Origin: Budorcas taxicolor | Taxonomy: Eukaryota; Chordata; Mammalia; Artiodactyla; Bovidae | DNA: 64,000 bases | NCBI RefSeq assembly: GCF_023091745.1 | Contig: NC_068912.1 | Location: forward strand, 58,370,567-58,434,566 | Direction of reading: 5' to 3' | Part shown: piece after piece, positions 35,781-46,804 of the stretch | Layout of the letters: every line of letters starts with the position of its first letter | How positions within the stretch are numbered: position 1 is the first letter of the stretch | Made by a program: the position numbers and the translations under genes | Notes under the pieces: generated by a model | The model's database searches: none | Told to the model about the DNA's origin: nothing | The model's input: the letters and a program-made list of their open reading frames with translations, nothing else

Positions 35781-35960
35781 GGGGCTTCCCTGGTGGCTCT
35801 GATAGTAAAGAATCTGCCAGCAATGCAGGAGACCCAGGTTCCATCCCTGGGTTGGGAAGATCCCCTGGAGAAGGGAACAGCAACCCACTCCAGCATTATT
35901 CCCTGGAGAATCCTATGAACAGAGGCTGTAGTACGTGGGGTTGCAGATTTGGACACAACT
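35781..35960 (+). mobile_element. Bov-tA SINE, left part (split)
   Basis: Runs from 'ggggcttccctggtggctctg' to 'ggacacaact', where a BovB interrupts it. The SINE resumes at about 36704 ('gagtgactaacacttt'). CAGGAGACAAGA at 35769-35780 and 36722-36733 is an exact 12-bp TSD that brackets the whole composite and so belongs to the SINE. Confidence 0.93.
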
Positions 35961-36687
35961 AAAAAGCCTCTTGATGAAAGTGAAAGAGGAGAGCGAAAAA
36001 GTTGGCTTAAAGCTCAACATTCAGAAAACAAAGATCATGGCATCCAGTCCCATCACTTCATGGGAAATAGATGGGGAAACAGTGGAAACAGTGTTAGACT
36101 TTATTTTTGGGGGCTCCAAAATCACTGCAGATGGTGACTGCAGCCATGAAATTAAAAGACGCTTACTCCTTGGAAGAAAAGTTATGACCAACCTAGATAG
36201 TATATTCAAAAGCAGAGACATTACTTTGCCAACAAAGGTCCGTCTAGTCAAGGCTATGGTTTTTCCTGTGGTCATGTATGGATGTGAGAGTTGGACTGTG
36301 AAGAAGGCTAAGCGCCAAAGAATTGATGCTTTTGAACTGTGGTTTTGGAGAAGACTCTTGAGAGTCCCTTGGACTGCAAGGAGATCCAACCAGTCCGTTC
36401 TGAAGGAGATCAGCCCTGGGATTTCTTTGGAAGGAATGATGCTAAAGCTGAAACTCCAGTACTTTGGCCACCTCATGCGAAGAGTTGACTCATTGGAAAA
36501 GACTCTGATGCTGGGAGGGATTGGGGGCAAGAGGAGAAGGGGACGACAGAGGATGAGATGGCTGGATGGCATCACCGACTCGATGGATGTGAGTCTGAGT
36601 GAACTCCAGGAGTTGGTGATGGACAGGGAGGCCTGGTGTGCTGCAATTCATGGGGTCGCAAAAAGTCGGACACGACTGAGCGACTGA
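35935..36687 (+). pseudogene. SINE-BovB fused open frame, 250 codons
   Basis: An ATG in the Bov-tA 3' part opens a frame of about 9 SINE-derived residues that runs without a stop into the BovB C-terminal domain (KSLLMKVKEESEKVGLKLN through IHGVAKSRTRLSD). It lacks the catalytic YADD box and the endonuclease, so it has no enzymatic activity. The frame is open because the BovB is young. I see no promoter and no evidence of expression. Confidence 0.75.
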
Positions 36688-36703
36688 ACTGAACTGAACT
36701 GAA
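35961..36703 (+). mobile_element. BovB LINE nested in Bov-tA
   Basis: A 5'-truncated BovB starting at 'aaaaagcctcttgatgaaag' (just after the YADD region) and ending in GAACT repeats. The C-terminal coding part is uninterrupted. Only a very short target duplication (AACT) can be proposed, because the SINE target itself resembles the BovB tail. Confidence 0.93.
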
Positions 36704-36721
36704 CTGAGTGACTAACACTTT
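36704..36721 (+). mobile_element. Bov-tA SINE, right part
   Basis: The remaining 3' end of the split SINE ('gagtgactaacacttt'), followed at once by the right TSD copy. Confidence 0.85.
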
Positions 36722-36733
36722 CAGGAGACAAGA

Positions 36734-37088
36734 TACATTTTAATTGTTCTTGTACATCATTGTGAGTTTGTCACACATATTTTAAATTAATGCATATAAT
36801 TTAAAAGTTAGAACATGAAAGACAAGATTTGTTTGTTCTCATTCCTGTTGTTTTTACTCTGTCATTGCTCCCTTCCTCTTAAGGAAATGGAGACTCCGCC
36901 TAAAAAATTATCCTGATGTTTGATTTTCTGTAGCCCCTTGAGAGGTAAACAAATAAAAGCACAAATATTACATACTCAGGTGTGGATTAAAGTCGGCTTT
37001 AGATTTTTCTAACAGTAATTTAAACTCATAGCTGTCTCTTTGTGATTTTTATCAATTTTTTAATAGAGAAGACATTGTCATCAATGAG
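36734..37088. other. AT-rich spacer between inverted BovB copies
   Basis: Unique-looking AT-rich sequence. It would form the loop if the flanking BovB ends paired. Confidence 0.5.
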
Positions 37089-37096
37089 GATGTATT

Positions 37097-37501
37097 CAGT
37101 TCAGTTCAGTCACTCAGTCGTGTCCGACTCTTTGAGACCCCATGAATCGCAGCATGCCAGGCCTCCCTGTCCATCACCAACTCCCGGAGTTCACTCAGAC
37201 TCACGTCCATCGAGTCAGTGATGCCATCCAGCCATCTCATCCTCTGTCGTCCCCTTCTCCTCCTGCCCCCAATCCCTCCCAGCATCAGAGTCTTTTCCAA
37301 TGAGTCAACTCTTCGCATGAGGTGCCCAAAGTACTGGAGTTTCAGCTTCAGCATCATTCCTTCCAAAGAAATCCCAGGGCTGATCTCCTTCAGAATGGAC
37401 TGGTTGGATCTCCTTGCAGTCCAAGGGACTCTCAAGAGTCTTCTCCAATACCACGGTTCAAACGCATCAATTCCTCGGCGCTCAGCCTTCTTCCCAGCCC
37501 A
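37097..37501 (-). mobile_element. BovB LINE 3' end with TSD
   Basis: About 405 bp of BovB C-terminal region and tail on the minus strand, with one intact frame (37106-37435 in reverse). GATGTATT flanks it at 37089-37096 and 37502-37509. It is close in sequence to the end of the BovB at 36.3-36.7 kb but opposite in orientation. Confidence 0.94.
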
Positions 37502-37509
37502 GATGTATT

Positions 37510-40500
37510 AGAAGTAGTCAGATGCCTTACTCCTCCACATTCTTCTGTATTTCTCCATGTGCAGTTTCAGCTGTACAGAAAAGGAGCTCTGGCAACTTCT
37601 GCTGAGACTTTTCAGCAGGAATAGCTTCCAAAAAAAAGAAAAAGCAACAGGTATTTTGAAGGCCAACTTGCTAAAATTATATTCAGGTAAATTAAATTTT
37701 AGATGTCATCCGCTACAGCTAAAAGTAAGCACATTTGACTTAATCATTTTAATCAAAAATGTGTTTGTATTCAAGTGTTCGTATATATGAGTCCTCTTGG
37801 CTGGATTTAAATTATGTTGACAGACAACATGCATTTTCTCACATTTTCAAATACCAAGAAAGTTTTAGAACCCAGCCTATAGCTTGCTTGTTTTGGAAGA
37901 AAAAATGTGATTCGGCCAAGGCTGATCTTGTTTTTCCTTTATTCTTGAAGCCAGAAGCTATTACTTTTCATTTAGGATTAAGCGGCTGTAACATTGCCAT
38001 TCGTGGCTGAGGCTCCTGGTTTCAGCATGTCTGCTTGGTTCCCAGCCAGTCCTGGGTGTTCAGGTAGCAGCTGGGGATGGGAGTGCCTCTCCAGCCCACA
38101 TTCCTTGGCTATGAATTTTGCAGCCCTGTTTATCTGACGAGGATCTCCCCACAGTGAGTTGCCCATGACATTGTCACACAGACGTTAATGAATAGTATGG
38201 AAAGATATAGACTTTTTCCTCCCGGAATGCCAACCAATCCTGAATCTTTCAGTCCCTTCACACTGGCTGATGACCACAAAGGCCTGGTACTAACATGAGA
38301 TCCAATGAGCTCTGTCCTACCTAAACCAAATTCTAGTGGGATGCCTATCTGCATCTTCTCTGTGAGACTACCATCCAAACCTGTTCAGCATATTTTTCAA
38401 CAATTACATTTGCCCAAACACTGACTCTCACTCCTCTGTAGTCATTGTTTATTGATATTTATACTTTTAATCTATAAATGCTGTCACTGATTTCAGCACC
38501 CAAAGACTCTCTTCCTTATCTTGAAACTCATGAATTTACTTGGGATGACTTTTGAGCCTGGCTCTTTCACTATTTCATGTGTCTTTCTTTTGTCTTCCCA
38601 AACCAGACTGTGAATTCCTTGAGAGAGGGGCTCCCAAAACTGGCAACACCTTATACAGACAGATAGACAGGAGAAAAAATATTTGGACAGAAAGACCTTT
38701 GTTTTTCTTAGTGATCCAGAAAATTTGTCTTAACTTGTTCAGAACACTCTAGACAGATGCTGTAATATATGGCTCCTCTCCTTTCCCCTGCCTGCCCTCT
38801 GCTGGAATGGCTCACCAGCAATAAGATGACCAAAGGAGAATGTCGTTTGGGGAATGTGGGAAAATACAGGGCTTGTTTGGCTGAAAGGCTGCCTGAAGGC
38901 TGCCTGTAAGTTGAGTCCACAACCTCGATCTTTGGAACTCTGCACTGTATGCCTTGGGATAGCTAGCACACTCAATACAAGACCCCTTATGAGTTCAACC
39001 ATGCACAGGGATTCTCCCAGCTAGCATGAGATGGACCAAGTAATCTTGGGTGTCCTACTTCTCTGTTGTATTCGTTTCTTCTCCAGAACCACCCAATGGG
39101 TGGCAGGTAGCTAAGCCAGGTGGTGCCCCCTCCCAAACACAAATACCCTTTCCTGTTCACAAGCCCCTCAAAGCCTTCCCCACCTTCATATATAACAAGC
39201 ATTGACAGGGATCTGGCAAGGCTGCCAGTTTGGTAATGCGCTTCAGGAGGTAAGTTTGAAATTCTAGCAGGGTTTTCTGTTTCGAAGGGCAGAAGGATAT
39301 AGCAGCTGCTGAGGTGGCCCATTTGCCCTTGGAGAGGAGATGCCAGAGTGTCTGATCCCTGAACCATCTCTCTCTCTTGCTGGCCCAGGCCATGTCTGGG
39401 CAGTCCCCGTCTTCATCCCGCTGTTACTCAGGAGGCTAGATGTTATGAAAAACAGAAGGAAAAACATGTTTCTCTGCTTTTTTATTATTAAAAGAGGACA
39501 CTTTCTGGGAAGGCAGAATCCATTAGCTGAATCCATTTCAGTTTCAATGGTTAATTAATTTAGGCAACTTTAATGCACTTTTATAATGTAGCCTTTAAGA
39601 GCTATTCTGGTAAATGTCCATCCCATAAATATTAGCACCACTTTATATGTATGATATCCTTTTTGGAAGGGTGAATCTGAATTATTATCCAGGTACTAAT
39701 TTGCACACAGCGTTGTCCAGGCGATCCAAAAATTCTTCCTCATAGTTTGAACATTGTTCAATACATTTTGAAGTGGGGAAAAAACTGTTCAGATTTGACC
39801 CTACATTTTAAGTTGTGGAGGAGTCAGCCTGGTTGCCTCCCAAAACATAATTTTGAAAACCAGTTTTGCCATACTACAAAGAAAATAATTGATTTCCCCA
39901 TTTCATTCTGTAAATTAAACATTAGGCTTTGAATTACTAGAAGAAATAGCACAGTTAGCCAATAAACCTTTCTTATACAATGACAGCATTTTAATTTATT
40001 ATATATATTAGCATTTATTCACGCTTTGAACTGAACTGAACTGAAGATTTCATCAATCAATTTTCTATATAAAAAAGATGTCTCTGAAAAACAACAGTGG
40101 AGAAGTGCTGAGTTCCAAAAGCAATGTTGTGAAAGGCAGCAGGGCCAGAGTTCTGGGCACACGTTTAACTAAATTATAGTCAATAACTATGCGGCTCCAG
40201 TATAAGCCCACATTTTTTAAAGTATCCACCTTATGAACTGACTCTCTTGGAATGTCAGAATTTTAAAAAGAAACTATTTACTTCTCACTGTTTAAGATGT
40301 GGGCTCTATTTGTTCAGAATTAGAGCAACCTCTGTTATTATTTTAAAATATTTATTTTGCCACTTTGACAGGCTTCTTCTGCACTGCTCTTGGGTTTTAA
40401 TTTTGTTTGCAGAGGTACAGTTCAATAGTTGGCTTCGGATTAAATGAATGTTAGTACTTTGTGATGATTTTATTAATTAGTTGTTTTGAAAACTTTTTTA

Positions 40501-41625
40501 AGCTGAGTGTTACTCCATTATAGAAGCTCTAAGAATCAGTGGTATCAGGTAGGTGTTAATTTAAAATTATTTATTCATTTCATTAATTTAACAAAATTAT
40601 ATTTAACACGTATCAGGACTGAGTAGTCCACAGGCAAGATAGGCACAGTGCCTGGAGGCCACAATACTTTTAGGGAGCTGTGCAAATGTTTTCATGTCTT
40701 TTAAAACCAAAAGAAAAATTAACTTTTAGGTTAAAAAATATTAAAATATGTAATGCTAATATATTTACCTTTATACGAACATGGTAATAAAATACAATTT
40801 TTAATATGTTTTTTTAAAGGAAGAAGTCTATGAAAACTAAAGTAGTTCCAAGGACCTATGAAAATGATAATGTAACCTATGCCATATTTCAGCTATGTTA
40901 GATTCTAGAGATAAAAAGATGAGTAGGACACAATTTCTGTTCCCAAAGTACTCACAGCTAATGAAGAAAATGGACATAAAATAGGTATTTATAATGCGGT
41001 TTCCTTGAAGTTGTTTGGAATAGTCATTATAGCTTGAAGAGCACCAGAGTTTTACTATAAAATGTCATTCAATGCATAGACTGAGTCTTTTCCTTTTTTT
41101 AGTTAAATTTTACCAAAATAGGATTTGTATATATTTTAATAATACATATACAGCATTACTATATGTTTGTTCCTTTCAAACACTGCTGATATTATCATTT
41201 GGATCTGTAAGTCAAAATCTTCATATTTTATAAACATACTACATTAACAGGACCACGAAGGAAATGCCAGGTCTTTGGTATTAATGGTTCAATGGCAAAA
41301 ATGAGAGCAACTTCAGTTCTCCCATGCTTAGCAAAGCTTCCCTACTTATATCCTTCTGAGTTTTACTGAGGCTTCAGACATGGAACAGAATTGTGGCTGC
41401 ACTTTCTCTCTGCATAAAATTTCTCATATATATGAGATTCAGCACTTTTTCAATTATTCTTTCTATGCCATAACTGAGGTAGTTAGCATGTTCTCCTTAA
41501 CCTAAATCTTCCTTGTTAATATTTAGGTCCACTTCTACATTTTTGTTGTCAATTGGAGAGTGATTTTTACCATTTTCAATTTTACCTGCATTATCTTATT
41601 ACGTACACAAGCTTTTTGAATAAGC
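37510..41625. other. long unassigned interval
   Basis: About 4.1 kb with no element of confident identity and no gene. Weak L2-like wording occurs near 38.6 kb ('gactgtgaattccttgagagaggg') and 40.89-40.99 kb ('gattctagagataaaaagatgagtaggaca', reverse L2 end). A bare GAACT-repeat of 17 bp lies at 40027-40044. Several frames of 60 to 126 codons near 38.7-39.5 kb overlap on both strands and have no recognised domain. Confidence 0.45.
40027..40044 (+). repeat. isolated (GAACT)n tract
   Basis: Three and a half GAACT units, the same pentamer that forms BovB tails, with no BovB body upstream. Confidence 0.8.
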
Positions 41626-41629
41626 AGGG

Positions 41630-41880
41630 CATCATGGGACATTGGAAAGAGCACAGGCTCAGACAAACCTGGGTATGAATCAGAATCATGTCGCTCAAAC
41701 TGTATGACCTTGGTTAACTCATTTAAACTCATTGCATCCCAGCATCCTCATCTATTAAATGGGGATCATTATGAATAAGTTAGAAAATTGCTGTAAAAAT
41801 TAGAATAATATATGTTAAGCATTAGGCCAGTACCTGGAATATGGTAGGTGGCTAAACAAGTAGCTGCTGTTATTATCTGC
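41630..41880 (+). mobile_element. MIR SINE
   Basis: Long forward MIR: 'cattggaaagagcacaggctcag', 'cctcatctattaaatggggatcatt', 'aggccagtacctggaatatggtaggtggctaa'. Confidence 0.75.
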
Positions 41881-41883
41881 CAT

Positions 41884-41950
41884 ACTTTACAAATCAAGAA
41901 ACTGAAACACAGACATATTAAATGACTTTGGTCAACGTTGGGGGCTATGG
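41884..41950 (-). mobile_element. MIR core fragment
   Basis: 'ctttacaaatcaagaaactgaaacacagacatattaaatgactt' is the reverse MIR core. It lies tail-to-tail with the previous MIR. Confidence 0.6.
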
Positions 41951-43466
41951 TACACTCTTATTACTAGGAAATTGGAGGCTTGGTTTTGATCAAACCTTAT
42001 TGAGAATGAAGCATAGGACACAAAGAAAGTGCAGAAGCAAAAAGTATGGAAAGAACACTGACATCAAAGCAACCATGTAATCAGTATGTATTTATTGAAC
42101 ACATTATAAGATATCCTTTGCACAAGTTGGACCACTTTGGTTTGCCAATGACTGAATCCTAACTTGCCCTTCCAAAAGGCTAGTATAACCCAAACAGGAT
42201 GTAGCGAACTGGTTCTGGTGATGTCTGGATTCTGTGGCAGGAACACTTTCAAGATTCCCTCTCTAAACCAGTTTGTCTGGTATTCTTTGCAGATGGCTTT
42301 CTCCATGCCATGGGGGGCATGGCTCCTAGCAACCTTGATCTCCTCTCATCTAAGCAGCTATTCTATCAGCAAAGTAAGAAGGTTTCTTCCTTTTTGGCTC
42401 CAATCTGAAAACAATTTCAAGCATGATTTACATGGGACCAACTTAAGTCACATACTCCTCAAACCAGTCACAACCAGGAAGATGAGGTAATATGATTGGT
42501 TAAATTGAATTTCTAATGAAATGAAATTCCATTTCATTCGAATCTGTTTCCTGTGGAAAGAGATGCATCAAGCATGCTGAGATTGTAACCTTTACCTTCT
42601 ATAAGAGGTAATAGAATAATTAGTATTTTAGTGGTAGAGTTGGTTCAAAGAACCAAAGTGCTAGAATCTCTGGATGTCTGGCTAAGATACCACAGGGCCT
42701 GAGTGGACATGTTATGTGAACTTTGTAGCCAGGAAAGAAAGCCCATCATACTTTCCTATCCCAGGATGTTGGCTCATAGAGTAAAAACTTGAATTTATTT
42801 CTTAGTATACATACCTTTTAATGAAGAAAGTTATAAACACTTGAGTACTATCTTAGAAAAAGCAGAGCCTGTAAAGAAGATGGTTGAAGGTGACATTTCT
42901 GTTGTTTTAAAAACTTTAGGATGTCATGTCCTGTGGGAATGCATTATTCTAACAATTTACTTAACATTTTTGCTTCCTGTAGAGTGGACTGGGTGTGGGA
43001 GCTGAAAGCAGACTTGTGAATTGAATTTATAGTGGATGAGCTTCTCCTAATGCTTTTGCCAGGTCGTTTAAGACTGTTTGCGCTTGGTTCCAGTACTTTC
43101 AATATCCACTCACCACTGCGTTAGTGGGAGGACTATTGTATTATATGAGAGATCTGGAGAGCTAGTGACTTAGTAGAGAGTCAGTGTTTTGACTTTACGC
43201 CAACATTATCATCATTTCCCTACTCGTTTCACATTTCTCTTATCAGCTGGGCCCTCGATTCAAGGTTACCTTGATTATTTTCAGGTCTTGAGTCATGAAT
43301 CTCCCTTATTTTTACCTCAAAAATATTTTCACCAACCCACTTTATCTTCTTTCTTTTCAAAATTAAAGTTTTCTTCCAAGGGGGTGAGGGCGGTGAGATT
43401 AGGAGATTGGGATTGGCATATATCACTATGTATGTGTATATGTATAAAGTGTTATATTTTATACTA
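41951..43466. other. unassigned interval
   Basis: No named repeat. A 108-codon frame at 42164-42490 has no domain I recognise. Confidence 0.45.
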
Positions 43467-43671
43467 TGTATAAAATGTTAGTCACTCAGTCATGTCCAAC
43501 TCTTTGCAGCCCCATGGACTGTAACCCACCAGGCTCCTCTGTCCATGGGATTTCCCAGCAAGAATGCTGGAGTAGGTAGCCATTGCCTTTTCCAGGGGAA
43601 TCTTCCTGAGCCAGGGATCAAACCCAGGTCTCCCACATGGCAGGCAGATTATTTACTGTCTGAGCCACCAT
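43467..43671 (-). mobile_element. Bov-tA SINE
   Basis: Minus-strand Bov-tA with the head at the right ('tggtggctcagacagtaaataatctgcc' in reverse) and the 3' end 'catgactgagtgac' at the left. Confidence 0.9.
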
Positions 43672-43673
43672 AA

Positions 43674-43838
43674 CTAATGAGAACCTACTGAATAGCACAG
43701 GGAACTCTACTCAATGCTCTGTGGTGACCTAATTGGGAAGGAAATCCAAGGAAGAGAGGATATACATGTACATGTGACTATTCGCTTTGCTGTATAGAAG
43801 AAACTAACACAACATTTGAAAGCAACTATAATCCAGTT
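43674..43838 (+). mobile_element. L1 3' UTR fragment
   Basis: Typical ruminant/L1M 3' UTR wording: 'aatgctctgtggtgacctaattgggaaggaaatcc', 'ctttgctgtatagaagaaactaacacaaca' and 'gaaagcaactataatcc'. The Bov-A2 inserted in its last bases. Confidence 0.82.
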
Positions 43839-44113
43839 GTGGAGAAGTCAATGGCACCCCACTCTAGTACTCTTGCCTGGAAAATCCCATGGCTGGAGAA
43901 GCCTGGTAGGCTGCAGTCCATGGGTTCACTAAGTCAGACATGACTGAGTGACTTCGCTTTCACCTTTCGCTTTCATGCATTGGAGAAGGAAATGGCAACC
44001 CACTCCAGTGTTCTTGCCTGGAGAATCCCAGGGACGGGGGAGCCTGTGGGCTGCCGTCTATGGGGTCGCACAGAGTCAGACACGACTGAAGTGACTTAGC
44101 AATAGCAATAGCA
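43839..44113 (+). mobile_element. Bov-A2 SINE (full dimer) with 11-bp TSD
   Basis: Two Bov-A monomers with an (AATAGC)n-type tail. ATAATCCAGTT at 43828-43838 and 44114-44124 is an exact TSD derived from the L1 end. Confidence 0.95.
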
Positions 44114-44124
44114 ATAATCCAGTT

Positions 44125-44372
44125 AAGGGCTTCCCTGGAGCTCAGCTAGTAAAGAATCTGCCTGCAAAGCAGGAGACCCCGGTTTGATTCCTGGGTTGGG
44201 AAGACGCCCTGGAGAAGGGATAGGCTACCCACTCCAGTATTCTTGGGCTTCCCTGGTGGCTCAACTGGTAAAGAATCCACCTGCAGTGCAGGAAACCTGG
44301 GTTCAATCCCTGGGTTGGGATGATCTCCTGGAGGAGGGCATGAGTCAGACACGACTGAGTGACTAAGCACAG
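44125..44372 (+). mobile_element. Dimeric Bov-tA-type SINE
   Basis: One head-and-body unit (44128-44243) ends at 'ccagtattcttg' and a second tRNA-like head ('ggcttccctggtggctcaactgg') follows with no spacer. The second unit is internally deleted before 'gagtcagacacgactgagtgac'. The joint is the same as in the element at 1-194. Confidence 0.85.
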
Positions 44373-44989
44373 CACAGTCATCGGACATAAGAGATCAGAA
44401 ATAAAGAAAGTCTATGATGACTCCTAGGTATTTAGTTTTGTGACCTGTATGGATGGGGATATAATCAAATTAAAATAAAATAGAATTAATTTAAAAAATA
44501 CCTACCCTTTCCCAGCACTAAATTCTTCTCTCTTTCACTGCCATAGAAAACTAACTCTATCCATTTCTTCATTGTCTATCTGTATTTCCAGTTATTCCTC
44601 TCTGATGCATCTCCCCCCACTCATCTACCGATAAGACTATCTCCTTGAGATATCATCAAAAAGGATAACGTAGGTGGCAGTATAATGTAGGTGGTAGTTG
44701 CCCTAAAGTGGAATGCAAATATGATGGAATATCATTGTTATTCTATCTTTCTCCTTCACTCCACAACCATCTAAAAAGTCAGTATAAAGTATTTCTTAAC
44801 TTTAATTCTTCACTTATTCAGCTCATTACTTAGTATCTTAAAATCTGACTTCATTCTCCTAACATACTATCCTGGGGTTCATATCATTGCATTATCTTTC
44901 TTCTAGCACATGGCACAGTTGACTATGCCCTCCTCTTGAGTCTACCACCTCACCACCTTGGTTTACTTTCTCTCTTTCTGACCAATAAT
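44373..44989. other. unassigned AT-rich interval
   Basis: No named element seen. Confidence 0.45.
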
Positions 44990-45188
44990 ATATTTTTTAA
45001 ACTTTTGACAACTTTATGGATATGCAGTTCACTCATTCAAAGTGTACAATTCAACGGCTTTTTATATTCAATATACGCTGAATTGTGCAATAACCACCAC
45101 AGTCAATTTTAAAACATTTTCATCACCTCTGAAAAGAAACTCTACATTTCTTAGCCACCCTCTCCAATCACCCATCCCTCCCAGCCTT
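44990..45188 (-). mobile_element. Old L1 3' UTR, left part (split)
   Basis: Reverse-strand L1M-type wording: 'aagtgtacaattcaacggctttttatattc', 'aattgtgcaataaccaccacagtcaattttaaaacattttcatcacc'. It continues at 45973-46035 after the BovB. Confidence 0.75.
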
Positions 45189-45972
45189 CAGTTCAGTTCA
45201 GTCGCTCAGTCATGTCCGACTCTCTGCAACCCCATGAACTGCAGCATAACCAGGCCTCCCTGTCCATCACCATCTCCCGGAGTTCACTCAAACTCACATC
45301 CATCGAGTTGGTGATGCCATCCAGCCATCTCATCCTCTGTCGTCCCCTTTTCCTCCTGCCCCCAATCCCTCCCAGCATCAGAGTCTTTTCCAATGTGTCA
45401 ACTCTTCCCATGAGGTGACCAAAGTACTGGAATTTCAGCTTTAGCATCATTCCTTCCAAAGAAATCCCAGGGCTTATCTCCTTTAGCATGGACTAGTTGG
45501 ATCTCCTTGTAGTCCAAGGGACTCTCAAGAGTCTTCTCCAACACCACAGTTCAAAAGCATCAATTCTTTGGCATTCAGCTTTCTTCACAGTCCAACTCTC
45601 GCATCCATACATGACCACTGGAAAAACCATAGCTTTGACTAGATGGACCTTCGTTGGCAAAATAATGTCTCTGCTTTTCAATATGCTATCTAAGTGGGTC
45701 ATAACTTTCCTTCCAAGGAGTAAGTGTCTTTTAATTTAATGGCTGCAATCACCATCTGCAGTGAATTTGGACCCCCAAAAGATAAAGTCTGACACTGTTT
45801 CCACTGTTTCCCCATCTATTTCCAATGAAGTGATGGGACCAGATGCCATGATCTTCATTTTCTGAATGTTGAGCTTTAAGCCAACTTTTTCACTCTCCTC
45901 TTTCACTTTCATCAAGAGGCTTTTTAGTTCCTCTTCACTTTCTGCCATAAGGGTGGTGTCATCTGCATATCT
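45189..45972 (-). mobile_element. BovB LINE nested in L1, 11-bp TSD
   Basis: A minus-strand BovB of 784 bp from the YADD region ('agatatgcagatgacacc' on the minus strand) to the GAACT tail. CTCCCAGCCTT occurs exactly at 45178-45188 and 45973-45983. Its C-terminal frames (e.g. 45193-45489 and 45493-45702 in reverse) are separated by a stop (CTAGTC...) at about 45490. Confidence 0.95.
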
Positions 45973-46060
45973 CTCCCAGCCTTAGGCAACCACTAATCTG
46001 CTTTTTTCTGACCACTCATATTTTAGTGATCATCTTTTTCCTTGTGTCTCTGAATGTGAG
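45973..46060 (-). mobile_element. Old L1 3' UTR, right part
   Basis: The L1 sequence resumes ('cttaggcaaccactaatctgcttttttctgacc') after the BovB insertion. Confidence 0.65.
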
Positions 46061-46764
46061 TGGTCTCCATCATTCTGTCCTTGCTCATTCTCCCTATGCC
46101 TCCTCTCTCTCATAAATAATTTTCAAAAGAGCTCCCAGATCTCTCTCTTCACCTCAACTTCTTTATTGGATCCCTGCTGATAACTTTAACCTATGTATCT
46201 CACCATTCCCCAACTATAATGTATACTAAAATAAACTCTTACCCCATCCCAAATTATCTTCTACCCTATCTCAGCTAACAGTATTACATCTCTACCCAGT
46301 CATTTGGACTTAAAGCCTTGGTTTGATTTTGGCTGCTCTCTCCCCGTTATCCCCGAATCCAATTTAAGCCATATTTTAAGGACACATTGTTCTATCCACC
46401 TACTTTCACTCTGTCTCTCCCCTCTGCCTTCTCTTCCCTCAGGCAGTATAACTCAGGCTGATAGAGTAGCACAAGGTCTATTATTTTATTTTTGGTGAGG
46501 TTGTCCAGAAGTATTTTGTGGCCATATTTTTTCTCTCTTCCTCATTCTTGATTCTTTCCCATTTCTGAGAAAAATAACTATTTGAACTCAGTTTTAAAGA
46601 TCACTAAATCTTCTATACAAGTACCCTTCTCTTAAACCCCATATACATGAATGTGCTAAGAATGGCCTGTATAACATGTCTAATAAGCAACAGTCAGGTG
46701 TTTGCTGACTATTATTTGTAAGCAATGACATAGCAAAAAATATTTCCTAGCTGTATGTTTACTA
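46061..46764. other. unassigned interval
   Basis: CT-rich on the plus strand, with no element named. Confidence 0.4.
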
Positions 46765-46793
46765 ATATAATTTGTATTTTCAGGTGGGGAGAA

Positions 46794-46804
46794 CAAGATG
46801 GCGG
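46794..46804 (+). promoter_or_regulatory. YY1-like motif at L1 5' end
   Basis: CAAGATGGCGG lies 13 bp from the 5' end. In human L1 a YY1 site of this type near the 5' end directs accurate start-site use. The same role here is inferred from position. Confidence 0.55.

Noticed and set aside
38700..39560. overlapping frames of 70-126 codons as a coding region
   Set aside because: Frames occur on both strands in several phases, with no domain, codon or splice evidence.
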